From Caballeronia hypogeia (GTDB lineage: Bacteria; Pseudomonadota; Gammaproteobacteria; Burkholderiales; Burkholderiaceae): a DNA stretch of 64,000 nt. The stretch is from assembly GCF_001544875.2 (NCBI RefSeq), contig NZ_FCOA02000022.1:1-64000 (forward strand), in the 5' to 3' direction. Both the position numbers and the translations under genes were made by a program. Positions 17,731 to 27,800 of the stretch are shown one piece after another (the stretch's first letter is position 1; every line of letters begins with the position of its first letter). The notes under the pieces are model-generated. The model ran no database searches and had not been told where the DNA came from. It was given only the letters and a program-made list of their open reading frames with translations.

Positions 17731-17776
17731 ACTTCGTCCATTCGCGCACCTGTCGAGATCGTATGCGCGGCGGCTC

Positions 17777-18724
17777 TCACGACTGCCTTGCCCCATTCTC
17801 GTCCGACACCACTCGCAACGCCAAAAGCATCTGCTGACGCATCCAGCGTTGTGCGGGTGACGCCGAGTGCCGTCGATGGAAATATGCTTTGAGTACGTAA
17901 CGCGGGACATCGAACGGCACAGGACGGAAGGCAAGCGGAATAGCAGCCGCGAGCTGTTGCACCACGCGCCGAGGCAATGTGATCAGATGATTCGAGTTCG
18001 CGACGATGAATGGCGCGGCCATTACGCTCGGCAATTGCACGGAAACGTCCCGCTCGAGTCCGAGCCTGAGTAACGCCGCATCGATGACACTTCCTTCCGT
18101 GTTCCACGGCGTCACCACGACATGGCGCTCAGCGAGGTACTGTTTCAACGAGAGTCTCTTTCCGATTCTCGGATGTCCTTGCCTGAACCCGACGACATAG
18201 TCATCCGCAAAACAATCGAGCGACTCCAGTCCAGCTTGCACACCCTCGCCTTCATCGGAAAAGCCGAGAACGAATTGAACCCGCCCGGACGCGAGTTCAT
18301 CGATCGATTCGCGATGCGTGGAATACACCACTCGAACGCATACGTGAGGCGCGCAACGCTCCATCGCGGCAATAAGCGATGGCAACAACGCGAATGCCGT
18401 GAAATCGGTCGCGGCGAACGTGAAGAGCTGATGGCTTGTCGAAGGATCGAACGAGCCCACATCTTCCAACGTTGCGGACAGCGCGCGCAACGCTTCCTGG
18501 ATTCCCGGCGCCAGTTGCGCCGCGCGCGCAGTCGGCTGCATGCCGTTGCCGTGGCGCACGAAGAGTTCATCCTGAAGCGCATCGCGCAGGCGCGAAAGTG
18601 CATGACTACAGGCGGATGAACTCAAGGCGAGCTCATCCGCGGCCGCGACCACGCTTCGATGCCGAAAGAGAGCGTCGAAGACGAGGAGGAGGTTCAGATC
18701 GACTCGTCTGAGGAGAGCATGCAT
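17777..18724 (-). CDS. LysR family transcriptional regulator (NodD-like N-terminus)
   Basis: A 315-residue regulator beginning LRRVDLNLLLVFDALF, the start typical of the NodD/LeuO-like LysR branch. The helix-turn-helix covers about residues 20-45 (SVVAAADELALSSSACSHA) and an effector-binding domain follows from about residue 95. The ATG at 18724 matches the family N-terminus; an in-frame extension upstream to 18925 overlaps the divergent acetyltransferase gene and is unlikely. It is divergent from the GNAT gene (18813) with 88 bases between starts, a normal arrangement for a LysR regulator and its target. Confidence 0.9.
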   Translation of the reverse strand: MHALLRRVDLNLLLVFDALFRHRSVVAAADELALSSSACSHALSRLRDALQDELFVRHGNGMQPTARAAQLAPGIQEALRALSATLEDVGSFDPSTSHQLFTFAATDFTAFALLPSLIAAMERCAPHVCVRVVYSTHRESIDELASGRVQFVLGFSDEGEGVQAGLESLDCFADDYVVGFRQGHPRIGKRLSLKQYLAERHVVVTPWNTEGSVIDAALLRLGLERDVSVQLPSVMAAPFIVANSNHLITLPRRVVQQLAAAIPLAFRPVPFDVPRYVLKAYFHRRHSASPAQRWMRQQMLLALRVVSDENGARQS

Positions 18725-18812
18725 GATGTGCAGCACTGGCTGAAGAAATTGCAGTTCATGCAATTTAGCACCGGCTTTATTATTTCGCTCTTTACCTTCC
18801 TGAACCACGCAG

Positions 18813-19304
18813 ATGAATACGCCGACCTTCCGTCCGGCGGTGCCTTCGGACGCCGACCGCTGCTTTGAAATCGAAATCTCCGCATACGAAGGCGATGAGG
18901 CCGCAACCCGCGAAAAGATCGCCACGCGAATCCGACAGTATCCTCAAGGCTTTCTCGTCATGGAGCTGGATGATCGGATCGTCGGCTTTATCAACGGCGG
19001 ATGCGCGTATGACGTGGTCATGTCCGATGAGGCGTTCAAGGAACTCATCGGCCACGATCCCGCCGCGCCGAACGTCGTGATCATGTCGGTGGTGATAGAC
19101 CCGGCGTATCAAGGGCGGGGCTACGCGTCGCTGATGATGCGGACCTTCGTCTCGCGAATGGCTGCGATGAAAAAGGAAACGATTCATCTCATGTGCAAGG
19201 AACGTCATGTCGCGCTGTATGTAAAGCTCGGCTATCGTTATGTGAGGCCATCGAGCTCCGATCATGGCGGCATGGCATGGCACGAGATGGAAATGACGCT
19301 CTGA
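18813..19304 (+). CDS. GNAT family N-acetyltransferase
   Basis: A 163-residue acetyl-CoA-dependent acetyltransferase. FRPAVPSDADRCFEIE is the opening strand and helix, and SVVIDPAYQGRGYASLMMR holds the acetyl-CoA pyrophosphate loop (Q-x-x-G-x-A type, about residues 90-108). The end CKERHVALYVKLGYRYV resembles arylalkylamine-type GNATs. The acceptor is unknown. It is divergent from the LysR gene at 18724, which may regulate it. Confidence 0.88.
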   Translation: MNTPTFRPAVPSDADRCFEIEISAYEGDEAATREKIATRIRQYPQGFLVMELDDRIVGFINGGCAYDVVMSDEAFKELIGHDPAAPNVVIMSVVIDPAYQGRGYASLMMRTFVSRMAAMKKETIHLMCKERHVALYVKLGYRYVRPSSSDHGGMAWHEMEMTL

Positions 19305-19349
19305 GCGCAGGTCCGCACTGCTGCTTCCAGACGCGCGCGCTCTGCGCGT

Positions 19350-20255
19350 TCACACACTGCTGACTAGCCAGTCGCGAAATGTCGACTCGTCTCTGGTAAG
19401 CGACTTGCCGCGCGGATGAACGAGATGGTCATGCCGCCCGGTGACCAACGCCATCTCTTGAATTGCTCTCAGCTCGCCCGTTCGAATAGCCGGCTTCACG
19501 ATGAACTCCCAGCCAAGCCCAATCCCAAGCCCGAGTCGGGCCGCCTCGTACACCATCCCGGTCTGATTGAAGGTGAGAAATGGCGCTGGCATGAAATCAT
19601 AGGAAAACTGCGCGAACCAGTCTCTCCAGTCAAGACAGTCCCAATCGGTGGAATCGAGATGAATGAGCGGAGCTCCCGCAAGCTCCTCGACGCTTTCGGG
19701 AACGGTCGCGGTATAGCGAACAGGGCTGTAGACGGGATAAACGATCTCGGGGAACAACTGCGCCGTTTCGAGCGATTTCCAATTGCCGTCTCCGTACAAG
19801 ATGCCGAACGCAAAATCAGTGCAACGCTTTTCATTGATGGAGTTCGTGGAACTCACGTCGACCGAAATCTGCGGGTATTCGCGGGCGAAGACTCCTAACC
19901 GCGGCAAGAGCCAGTAATGTGCAACGGCGTGCGTGCAGATCACCGAGATCGAGCTTTTTCGGTTATCGTCCCGGACCCGGGAAATCGTATGTTGTACTCT
20001 GGACAGCAGAGGTTGCAGATCATCGAAAAGACGCTGGCCCGACTCGCTGAGTCGGAGTGCACGGGTATGTCGCTCGAATAGTGAGCATCCAAGCAAGCTT
20101 TCGAGCGTTCGAACCTGCTTGCTCGCTGCGCTTTGCGTGATGCATAGCTCGTGCGCCGCCCTAGTAAAGCTGCCGAGTCGTGCTACCGACTCGAAACATG
20201 TCAGTGTTTCCAGAGGAGGAAGCATCGCACGACGCCGAGCGTTGAAACTGCTCAT
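19350..20255 (-). CDS. LysR family regulator, GcvA-like
   Basis: A 301-residue regulator. LPPLETLTCFESVARLGSFTRAAHELCITQSAASKQV is the winged helix-turn-helix (about residues 12-50) of the GcvA/AmpR branch, followed by an effector domain with a conserved GLGIGLGWEFIV turn. Starts at 20255 and 20225 are both possible; only the first is preceded by a weak purine-rich site. It converges on the GNAT gene. The nearest possible target is the permease at 20760 on the opposite strand, about 500 bases away. Confidence 0.88.
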   Translation of the reverse strand: MSSFNARRRAMLPPLETLTCFESVARLGSFTRAAHELCITQSAASKQVRTLESLLGCSLFERHTRALRLSESGQRLFDDLQPLLSRVQHTISRVRDDNRKSSISVICTHAVAHYWLLPRLGVFAREYPQISVDVSSTNSINEKRCTDFAFGILYGDGNWKSLETAQLFPEIVYPVYSPVRYTATVPESVEELAGAPLIHLDSTDWDCLDWRDWFAQFSYDFMPAPFLTFNQTGMVYEAARLGLGIGLGWEFIVKPAIRTGELRAIQEMALVTGRHDHLVHPRGKSLTRDESTFRDWLVSSV

Positions 20256-20759
20256 TCAGCCCTGCCCTCATCAAGTAGTGAAGCCCAAACCGATAAGCTC
20301 GCGTCGCCGACCCATTATTCAAAACCACTACGCCTCACCGAGTCGACGTCGCGAGGGAGGCACGCTGTTGGGCGCGTAAGTACAAGTAAGCGTCGCGATG
20401 ACGCAGGAATTTCTAGATGATGACGCTGCGCGGCGCGTCCGGACTAGGATGTTTTCGCCAATGTGGCTGAACAAGCCCGCCAGCGCCCGAGAGGTTCGCG
20501 GTTGCGGAAGGCTTCGGCAACGGCTATGGAACACACAAGAAATTTATTCCGCGCTGGACTGCACCAGTCGATAAATTCGCTTGTGACCGTGTTCTGTCGT
20601 CGATACGCTCGATTCACGCGTCGAGGGCCGTCACGCTGTGCGTTCCAACTGAGACCGCCATATAGAAGAAGAACGACTCTGCGTCGTCATGTGCGCATCG
20701 ATCGAGAGGGAACCGCGAAAGACGGCTAAAGAAATCGAAGCAACAATGGAGACAGGGCT
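20256..20759. other. Intergenic stretch between GcvA-like gene and permease
   Basis: Short Arg-rich frames only, no recognisable gene. It should carry the divergent promoters for the regulator and the permease. GGAGA at about 20749-20753 is the permease ribosome site. Confidence 0.5.
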
Positions 20760-22196
20760 ATGACACCTACACCCGGAAGCGGTGCGCGCACCAATTCAGC
20801 GAGGGTAGCAGCAAAACCGCATGAATCCAGCGGTTCTATCGATAGTTCTGAACGTGGAACGAACCTAGGACACGGCCTTCGACAACGACATGTTGTCATG
20901 CTGTCCATCGGTGGCAGTATCGGCGCCGGACTGTTCGTAGGCTCCGGCCATGCGATCGCAGAGGCAGGGCCGGGGGCCATTCTGGCCTATGTTTTCGCGA
21001 GCGTTCTCGTCGTCCTCGTGATGCGCATGCTGGGCGAGATGGCGTGCGCCATGCCGGATTCGGGGTCCTTCTCGACCTATGCCTCGAAGGCCATCGGACC
21101 TTGGGCCGGCTTCACCATCGGATGGATGTACTGGTGGTTCTGGGTTCTGCTGGTTCCGCTTGAAGCGACCGCGGCCGCCAGCATTCTGAATAGCTGGTTC
21201 CCTCAGCTCGCAGTCTGGCAGTACTGCGTGCTGGTGACCGTGCTTCTTACGGCCACCAACCTCTTCAGCGTGAAGAACTACGGCGAGCTCGAATTTTGGT
21301 TCGCGCTCGTCAAGGTGGTGGCAATTACCGCCTTCGTGATTCTCGGAGTCGTCGCCCTCGCCGGCGGTTTGCCGAACGTGCAACTTCATCCGCTCGCGAC
21401 CATTATGGGACACGACGGGTTTCTGCCTCGCGGATTCGCACCGGTCGTCGGCGCCTTGCTTACGACCATGTTCACCTTTCTCGGCACGGAGGTGGTCACG
21501 ATAGCCGCCGCGGAGTCCGCGAACCCCGCCAAGGAAATCGCTCATGCCATTACGTCGGTAGTCTGGCGAATCTCGCTGTTCTACATCGGCTCGATTGCGA
21601 TCATCATCTCAGTCGTCCCCTGGAACGATCCCGCCCTGATCAGCGTCGGTTCCTATCAGGCTGTGCTCGAGGTCTTTCATGTGCCGCATGCGAAGCTGAT
21701 CATCGACTCGCTCATCCTCGTGGCCGTCGCAAGCTGCCTCAACAGCGCGCTCTACACGGCATCGCGCATGCTGTTTTCACTGGGCACACGCGGTCAGGCT
21801 CCGTCGATGATGACGTCGACCACCCGATCGGGCGTGCCTGCCAATGCGGTACTGGCCTCTACGTTGGTCGCCTTTGCCGGATGTGCCGCGAACTACATTG
21901 CGCCCAAGTATGTGTTCGACACGCTTCTGGCCACGACGGGAGCCATCGCGCTGCTGGTCTACTTCATCATCGCAGTCAGCCAGCTTCGCCTCAGGGCTCG
22001 CCTGGTGCGCGAGGGTTCTCTCAAGGTGCGAATGTGGGGCCACCCGTATCTCTCGATGATCGCGATCCTTTTGATCGTGGGCGCGTTCGTTGTCATGGTG
22101 AAGGCCCCGGACCATAGTCTGGAAGTGGTCCTGACTCTCGGATCTTCCGCGGTTCTCGCGTTGATAGGCTGGGGTCTTCAGAAGCGAGCCGGATAA
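20760..22196 (+). CDS. Amino acid permease (APC superfamily, AAT type)
   Basis: A 478-residue inner-membrane transporter with about 12 helices after a hydrophilic N-terminus of 45 residues. The family signature SIGGSIGAGLFVGSG in helix 1 and GEMACAMPDSGSFSTYA between helices 2 and 3 place it with the GabP/AroP-like proton-coupled amino-acid permeases. The start follows GGAGA. It is a single gene; the GcvA-like regulator upstream is a candidate controller. The actual substrate (GABA, proline, aromatic or other) cannot be told from sequence. Confidence 0.92.
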   Translation: MTPTPGSGARTNSARVAAKPHESSGSIDSSERGTNLGHGLRQRHVVMLSIGGSIGAGLFVGSGHAIAEAGPGAILAYVFASVLVVLVMRMLGEMACAMPDSGSFSTYASKAIGPWAGFTIGWMYWWFWVLLVPLEATAAASILNSWFPQLAVWQYCVLVTVLLTATNLFSVKNYGELEFWFALVKVVAITAFVILGVVALAGGLPNVQLHPLATIMGHDGFLPRGFAPVVGALLTTMFTFLGTEVVTIAAAESANPAKEIAHAITSVVWRISLFYIGSIAIIISVVPWNDPALISVGSYQAVLEVFHVPHAKLIIDSLILVAVASCLNSALYTASRMLFSLGTRGQAPSMMTSTTRSGVPANAVLASTLVAFAGCAANYIAPKYVFDTLLATTGAIALLVYFIIAVSQLRLRARLVREGSLKVRMWGHPYLSMIAILLIVGAFVVMVKAPDHSLEVVLTLGSSAVLALIGWGLQKRAG

Positions 22197-22651
22197 GCCC
22201 CCGAGCGGGCGGCTCCGCGCCTTTTCCATGCTTCGGAACGTCGGCATCGGCCGCGGGGCGCGGAGTCCGTCTCTTCAATGGCAGGCAGGGAAACCAATGT
22301 TTGCTTGTCGCGGCAATGGTCGAATCGGCGCCTGGCAAGCGTCCACGCTCTGCCAGAGCGCGGCTGTAGCTATGACGCGGAATATGCCTTCTAACCACAG
22401 CCGATCGGCGCGGACTCAGCCGCCGCGCGAGTTGGCCGGTTCAGTGATCGATGATCTCTCACCGAATTGAAGGAGCGGCAGTAGTAGCACGGGCCGCGCC
22501 GTAACAGCACAACGGCTGATCGGATGGGAATACGCCGGGCAGAATACTCGCGCCGGCGTTACTCCACCGGATCGACGCATTGCACGAGTGTCTCACTCTA
22601 TTCACTCGGATTCCTGCCCCAGGCCTTCAGCGAACCGCTCTTGTGCGGGCA
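22197..22651. other. Intergenic stretch
   Basis: No frame here shows a recognisable domain. It lies between the permease and a decayed RhuM-like gene and is probably non-coding. Confidence 0.45.
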
Positions 22652-22966
22652 TCAACAGAACTGGACACTCAGACCCGAGGCGCACCAGCGACGGAAGGCG
22701 GTTGCTCGACCGTAGTTGACTTGGTATCCAACCGCGACGACTGCCCTGTGACTCAACAGGCATACGCCGTGGTCGGACGACCTGACGTCTTTGGTCGCGT
22801 CAATGTCGCCGGTCGTGTCCGCTTGCCGGAGGAACTTGGTTGCCTGTTGTGCATTCATGCCGAATAGATAAGCAACCTGACGGAATTCGAACCACGCGGT
22901 CTTGTCGTCGAGCGTGCCATCGATTTTCCTGCTGCTCGACGCACATACATAGTCTACGGACCTCAT
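22652..22966 (-). pseudogene. Truncated RhuM-like gene
   Basis: A 104-codon frame whose residues 16-96 follow the N-terminal part of the RhuM family: LDDKTAWFEFRQVAYLFGMNAQQATKFLR (the Bro/KilA-like DNA-binding-type segment), then HRAVVAVGYQVNYGRATAFRRW, close to the family pattern of an I/V-VGYRV turn followed by RGTQFRxWA. Intact RhuM proteins are around 300 residues or more; this frame stops soon after the RW motif. An AGAGAGG site precedes the ATG, so a short product could still be made. RhuM genes typically travel on genomic islands and phages, so this probably marks an old mobile insertion. Confidence 0.6.
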
Positions 22967-23218
22967 CGTGCACGCACCTCTCAGTCGTCGCGTCGTCAGC
23001 GGTTTTTTCTAGCCGGCTTTTGTCGAATCGTTCCGGCTTTAGCTCAACCTCCATTTAACGGGACCCGCACATCCTCACGATAGAACAAATCCGTCTTTAA
23101 AAGAGAACCTGGCCGTCAGTTCGCTCAAAGAACAATTCCTGTAGCCGTACGTTCGGACGGTTCTCCGGGGCTCTCGGTTGCTGCCAAAGCCCCGGTATCG
23201 CCGCCGCAGCGGGAAGCG

Positions 23219-23833
23219 TCACTGCTCTCGCGACCACCCCACTCTCAAAACCCGTCCAGTCTGCGCTCCCTCGACACTTTTCACATATGCGAGCGCCACC
23301 TCGGATGCTGGCACAGGTTTGACGCCCGGGAAATACGGGCCGAATACGGGAACCGATTCTTCGATCAGGGTCGGGCTCACTACGTTTATTCGTATGCCGC
23401 GCGGCATCTCGATCGCCGCTCCACGAACGTACCCTTCCAGCGCGCCGTTCACCAAAGCCGATGACGCGCCCTGACGAATGGGATCTTCGTTGGTCAGCCC
23501 ACTCGTGAGAGTGAAGCTGCCTGCGTCATTCACGAACTGAAGACCTTCGGTCACGAGGGCAACCTGACCCATCAGTTTGCTCCGGATGCCGATGGCGTGA
23601 TGCTCGATCGTGAGCTTCTCGAACGCTTCGTACTGGACCTGACCGGCTGCGCAAATCAACGCGTCGAACGTTCCGACCGTTCGATAGAGCTGCCTGATTG
23701 AATGCGGGTCCGCAATATCGACTCGCACGTCTCCGGCAGTGCGATTTGCACGTATTAACTCGTGTCGTCCGCTGAAGCGGGCTTCGATCGCCGCGCCGAT
23801 CGTTCCGTTGGCCCCGATCAAAATAATCTTCAT
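23219..23833 (-). CDS. Short-chain dehydrogenase/reductase, compact type
   Basis: A 204-residue SDR. IILIGANGTIGAAIEARF is the NAD(P) loop (G-x-x-G-x-x-G type) at residues 3-20, and ICAAGQVQYEAFE corresponds to the NNAG strand. The usual catalytic YxxxK is not evident; the segment expected there reads GASSALVNGALEGYVRGAAIE. This belongs to the roughly 200-residue SDR subgroup common in proteobacteria. It may use a different active site or have lost oxidoreductase activity. No operon partner is apparent. Confidence 0.85.
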   Translation of the reverse strand: MKIILIGANGTIGAAIEARFSGRHELIRANRTAGDVRVDIADPHSIRQLYRTVGTFDALICAAGQVQYEAFEKLTIEHHAIGIRSKLMGQVALVTEGLQFVNDAGSFTLTSGLTNEDPIRQGASSALVNGALEGYVRGAAIEMPRGIRINVVSPTLIEESVPVFGPYFPGVKPVPASEVALAYVKSVEGAQTGRVLRVGWSREQ

Positions 23834-23929
23834 TAGCCCTCCGTCGCACTGAGTAAGGATTTTCGTCCAGCGGCCTTCATGACATATTGTGTCTTGCAGA
23901 CGATCATTGCGAGAAGACTCTGAACGCGA

Positions 23930-24131
23930 TCAGGGCGCGACCCATTGGGCGTGCCTCAGCCCATCTTCTCTGCGAAACACCGCGAACTCATGTCCGCGCC
24001 GCGACAGAGCGAGCCAGTCGATCGTCTGAACCGATACCGTCACCACGCTGAAGTGCTCGTAGCCGTCGAGCGACCCACCTGCCTCGTCCGTCGGAATGTA
24101 GCGTTGCGCAGGCGCATCGATGGCCGCGCCG
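23930..24131 (-). pseudogene. C-terminal fragment of a pyridoxamine-phosphate-oxidase-like gene
   Basis: Reading down from about 24131, the frame gives RYIPTDEAGGSLDGYEHFSV, then VQTIDWLALSRRGHEFAVFRR and AQWVAP before a TGA at 23930-23932. The T-x-IDWL...GH...F......WVAP pattern is the C-terminus of the flavin-dependent PPOX/split-barrel family. No start or N-terminal half is present in frame. It stops abruptly where the LysR remnant begins on the other strand. Confidence 0.6.
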
Positions 24132-24141
24132 CCCCCAGCCG

Positions 24142-24549
24142 CTGAAGATCGCGATCAGTGTGACGGCAACCTTTGCCGCCAAATGGCTCATCCCACGGTT
24201 TCCCGACAAGGTCGCGCTGCTTCACGACGCGCTCGATGTGGCCGCAATTTCTGGCACGCGTGGCCGGGCCGCAAGCGCGTCGCATCGAAAGAATATCCGT
24301 TTCAATCAGCCGGCGCTCGTCGGCGATGCCACGATGGAAGGACAAGGCTTCGCGCTCGCGCATCCGGCCTTCGTTTCGCGGGATATCGCCGCGGGCCGTC
24401 TAAAACGCGTGGGCGATGGAGAAATGTCGGCAGGGACCGGCTTTTACATTGTCACGCCGCGCAAGCTGCTTCATCCTGAAGCGGTCGAGACGCTACGGCG
24501 GTGGCTCCATGGTCAGGCAGCCTCGGCACTCTCGCCCGTCTCAAGCTGA
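24142..24549 (+). pseudogene. Decayed GcvA-like LysR gene
   Basis: From 24142 the frame reads LKIAISVTATFAAKWLIPRF, the first strand of a GcvA-type effector domain, but no helix-turn-helix part precedes it. The middle of the domain is missing or scrambled. The end is again recognisable: ATMEGQGFALAHPAFVSRDIAAGRL, then GTGFYIVTPRK and a final helix VETLRRWLHGQ. At least two deletions are needed to explain it. Together with the PPOX fragment it looks like the residue of a divergent gene pair. Confidence 0.7.
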
Positions 24550-24838
24550 TTGTCCGATCCACAGCGCAGCGTGGCAGCCGCCACGCATCTTCGTCGGGTA
24601 AGCAGAGCCGCGCACCGTCCGCGCAACTCCAGTAGTTGCCTAATGAACAACGGCTACGCGTCGGCCAAAGACATTCGCATGCCGATCGTGTTGACCTCGC
24701 CTCCGACCGCGCGCAATGTTGCCATTTCAGGCCCGACGAGCATGCGACTGCTAACTTCTCGTAGCGGTGCTCAAGCCAATTGCCACGCCGGCACTCGCTC
24801 GAGCGGCCGATGTTCGTGCGGTTGATGCGGAGCGTCTC

Positions 24839-27800
24839 ATGAAGTGTCTGCACTGTGCGCACGAATGTGCGCAATCTGCGAAGTTTTGCGAGGAATGTGG
24901 ATCACCCTTGCACCTCGCGTGCCGCGCGTGCGGAGCTCCGCTCAGTCCTTCAGATTCCATCTGCGCCGCATGCGGGATGGCGTCCGGTGCCGACGTCGAA
25001 TTGGCCGAGGAGCGCCGCGAAGCAACGGCGTTGTTCGCGGATATCTCCGACTTCACGACGCTGTGCGCAAGAAGTGATGCAGAAGAAGTACAGGCAATGC
25101 TCGGCCGCTTCTACGCGGCGATGGAATCGGTCGTAGCGCGCCACGGCGGCCAGGTGCTGAACCGGATGGGCGACGCCGTGATGGCGGTTTTCGGCGCGCC
25201 CGTCGCCCACGGAAACGACCCCGAGCGGGCCGTTCGCACCTCAATCGAGATGCATGAAAAGGCGTCGGGCATGGCGGATTGCGAGGGTCGGCCACTCAGA
25301 CTTCACATAGGCATTGCCCGAGGCGAAGTCGTGGTGACCAGGATGGGTAGCGGCGGCCAGTCAAAATGCTCCGTCACCGGCGAGATCGTCAACCTCGCTG
25401 CTCGTCTCCAGGTGCAGGCCAAGCCGGGCGACACCTTGATCTCGGAAGGACTGTATCGCTCGGTCTCGACACTCGTGGACGCCGAGGATTGCGGAGAACA
25501 TTCCCTCAAGGGCTTCCCGGTTCCAATCACAGCGTGGCGCGTGCTAAGTCTGCGCAGCGTTTTAATCTCGCACTCGTCCTTCGTAGGCCGACAGACGGAG
25601 TTGGAACAGATATCCGGCGTACTGGAGCGTGCCCGGCTTGTGGGAAGCGGCGCGGTAGTACTGATACGCGGCCGCGCCGGAATCGGCAAGTCGAGATTGA
25701 TGGCCGAGGTCCGGCAGCGCGCCCGATCAAGCGGATTTGCGGTGCCGTACGGACAGGTATTCGACTTCGGGGCCTCACGCCGAAGAGCTGCCGTGCCGGC
25801 AACGCTCGCATCTCTACTGGCCGTTTCATTGTCCGATGATGAAACGACCCTCAGAGCGGCGCTCAAGAGCGCCGTCGACCGCGAGATGGTGCTGAAAGAG
25901 GACGCGCTGTTCATCGCCGCTTTGCTGGAACTGGATCTTCCGAAAGGCGACAAGGCGCTCCTGGAATCGATGACTGGCAACGCTCGAAGCGAGCGCTCCG
26001 ATGAGGCATTAGCAAGGACGTTCGAGCGAGCCGCTGGCAGGAACCCGGTGCTGATCACCATCGAAGACATCCATTGGGCGCCGGTGTCACTACTTCGACA
26101 ACTGATCGCTATCGCGCAAACCGCCGCGCGTTCGCCGATCGTGCTTGCCATGACCTCGCGCAGCGAAGGCAGACCGTCGAACGACGCCTGGTGCAAGTCG
26201 CTTCGGAGCTGCCCTTCATTGCAGATCGAACTGGGTCCATTGAGCTACGAAGAATCGTGCATGCTGGCACGCGACCGATCTTCGCAAGGGAACGATGTTT
26301 TGCAGCAGTGCGCGAAGCGCGCCGAGGGGAATCCGCTGTTTCTGGAACACTTGCTGCGCGCATCGCGCGGAAACGACATGAAAGCCGTTCCACCCACGGT
26401 CCAGAGCCTTGTTCTCGAGCAAATGGACCGGCTCACATCCGGCCAGCGGATGGCTCTCCAAGCCGCGTCCGTCATCGGAAGGCACTTCTTGTCGGCCGAT
26501 TTGCGCGCGATCACGGGCGATGCGACGGATCATAGCCAAGCGCTCTTGCAGTCCGAGCTGATTCGGGCCGATGGCGGCGAACTCGAGTTCACACACGCGC
26601 TGGTGCATGAAACCATTTATGGCACGATGCTCAACAGCAGGAAGCGCTCGCTGCACCGGCAGGTGGCGCTACGCATCGGTGATGCGGACCCGGTCCTGCG
26701 TGCGGAACACCTGGATCGAGCAGGAGACCCAGACGCCGCGTATGCCTATTTGCTGGCCGCCAGAGACGGCATGCAGCATTTTCATCCTGAAGCGGCGGTC
26801 GCCCTCGCTCAACGCGGCGCGGCCCTTGCTCGCGACCCATCGGTGTCTTGCGAGCTGGCACTTCTCCACGGCGAATTGCTGCGCGAGTCCGGCCGATTGC
26901 CCGATTCGTTAGCCGTGGGCCGTTCGGCACTCGATCTCGCGGCAACAGACGAGCAACGCTGCCGCGCTCTATTGGAAATCGCCGCCGGATATCGCGTGAC
27001 CGGCGACATCGAAGAAGCGCTCAATGCGCTCGCGCATGCGGGATCGCTTGCCGAAGCGCTGAGTCTGGACCTCGAGCGATCCAAAATCCACTATCTACGA
27101 GGCGGCATCTACTTCGCGCGCGGCGACGTGCCCGCCTGCGCGATGGAGCACCGTCATGCGCTCAGCTTTGCACGGCGGGCTGGTAGCCCTGAGTGTGAAG
27201 TCCGGGCGTTAAGCGGCCTCGGAGATGCGCAACTCGAACAGGGGCATTTGATCGAGTCGCTGCAGTCTTTCGAACGCTGCGTCGGGCTGTGTGAAGCGCG
27301 GCAATGGATCGCCATGGAGATTCCAAACCGATGCATGGTCGGATATTGCCTGCAGTACTCGGCCAGGCTTGACGAAGCCGTGAAGGAGGTGCAGCGGGCC
27401 GTGGTCGACGCGCGGCGCACGGGGCTCGTGCCTGCGCAAGTGTTTGCATTTTCAAGCGTTGCGACGATTCTCGTCGACGCCGGACGATTCGATGAAGCCG
27501 AGCCGGTTTGTCTCGAAGGTCTGTCGTTGGCCCGGCAGGTCGGCGCCCGCCGCTTCGAATCGACGTTCCTTCTGGCGCTGGCCGAGGTTCACCTGAGAGC
27601 GGGCTCTCGTGAGGATGCCGCGCGCCAGATCCATGCGGCATTACAGATCGCACAAGATACCGGCCTTGGATACGCCGGCGCCGCGATATTCGCGATGCTG
27701 GCCCGCGCTGCACCGAACGCTCAGGCACGGGCCGAGGCCTTGAGCCGAGGCGCGGCACTGCTTACGCAGCCTTGCCTCGCTCAGTCGGTTCTACGCTTTC

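Larger units (their letters stand above)
17001..17776. other. Regulatory intergenic stretch
   Basis: About 775 bases that are less GC-rich than the neighbours. It holds operator copies B and C and one short candidate frame (17298-17486). A possible crotonase promoter downstream of copy B reads TTGCTC, 17 bases, then TAAAAA on the minus strand (about 17105 to 17077). Confidence 0.5.
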
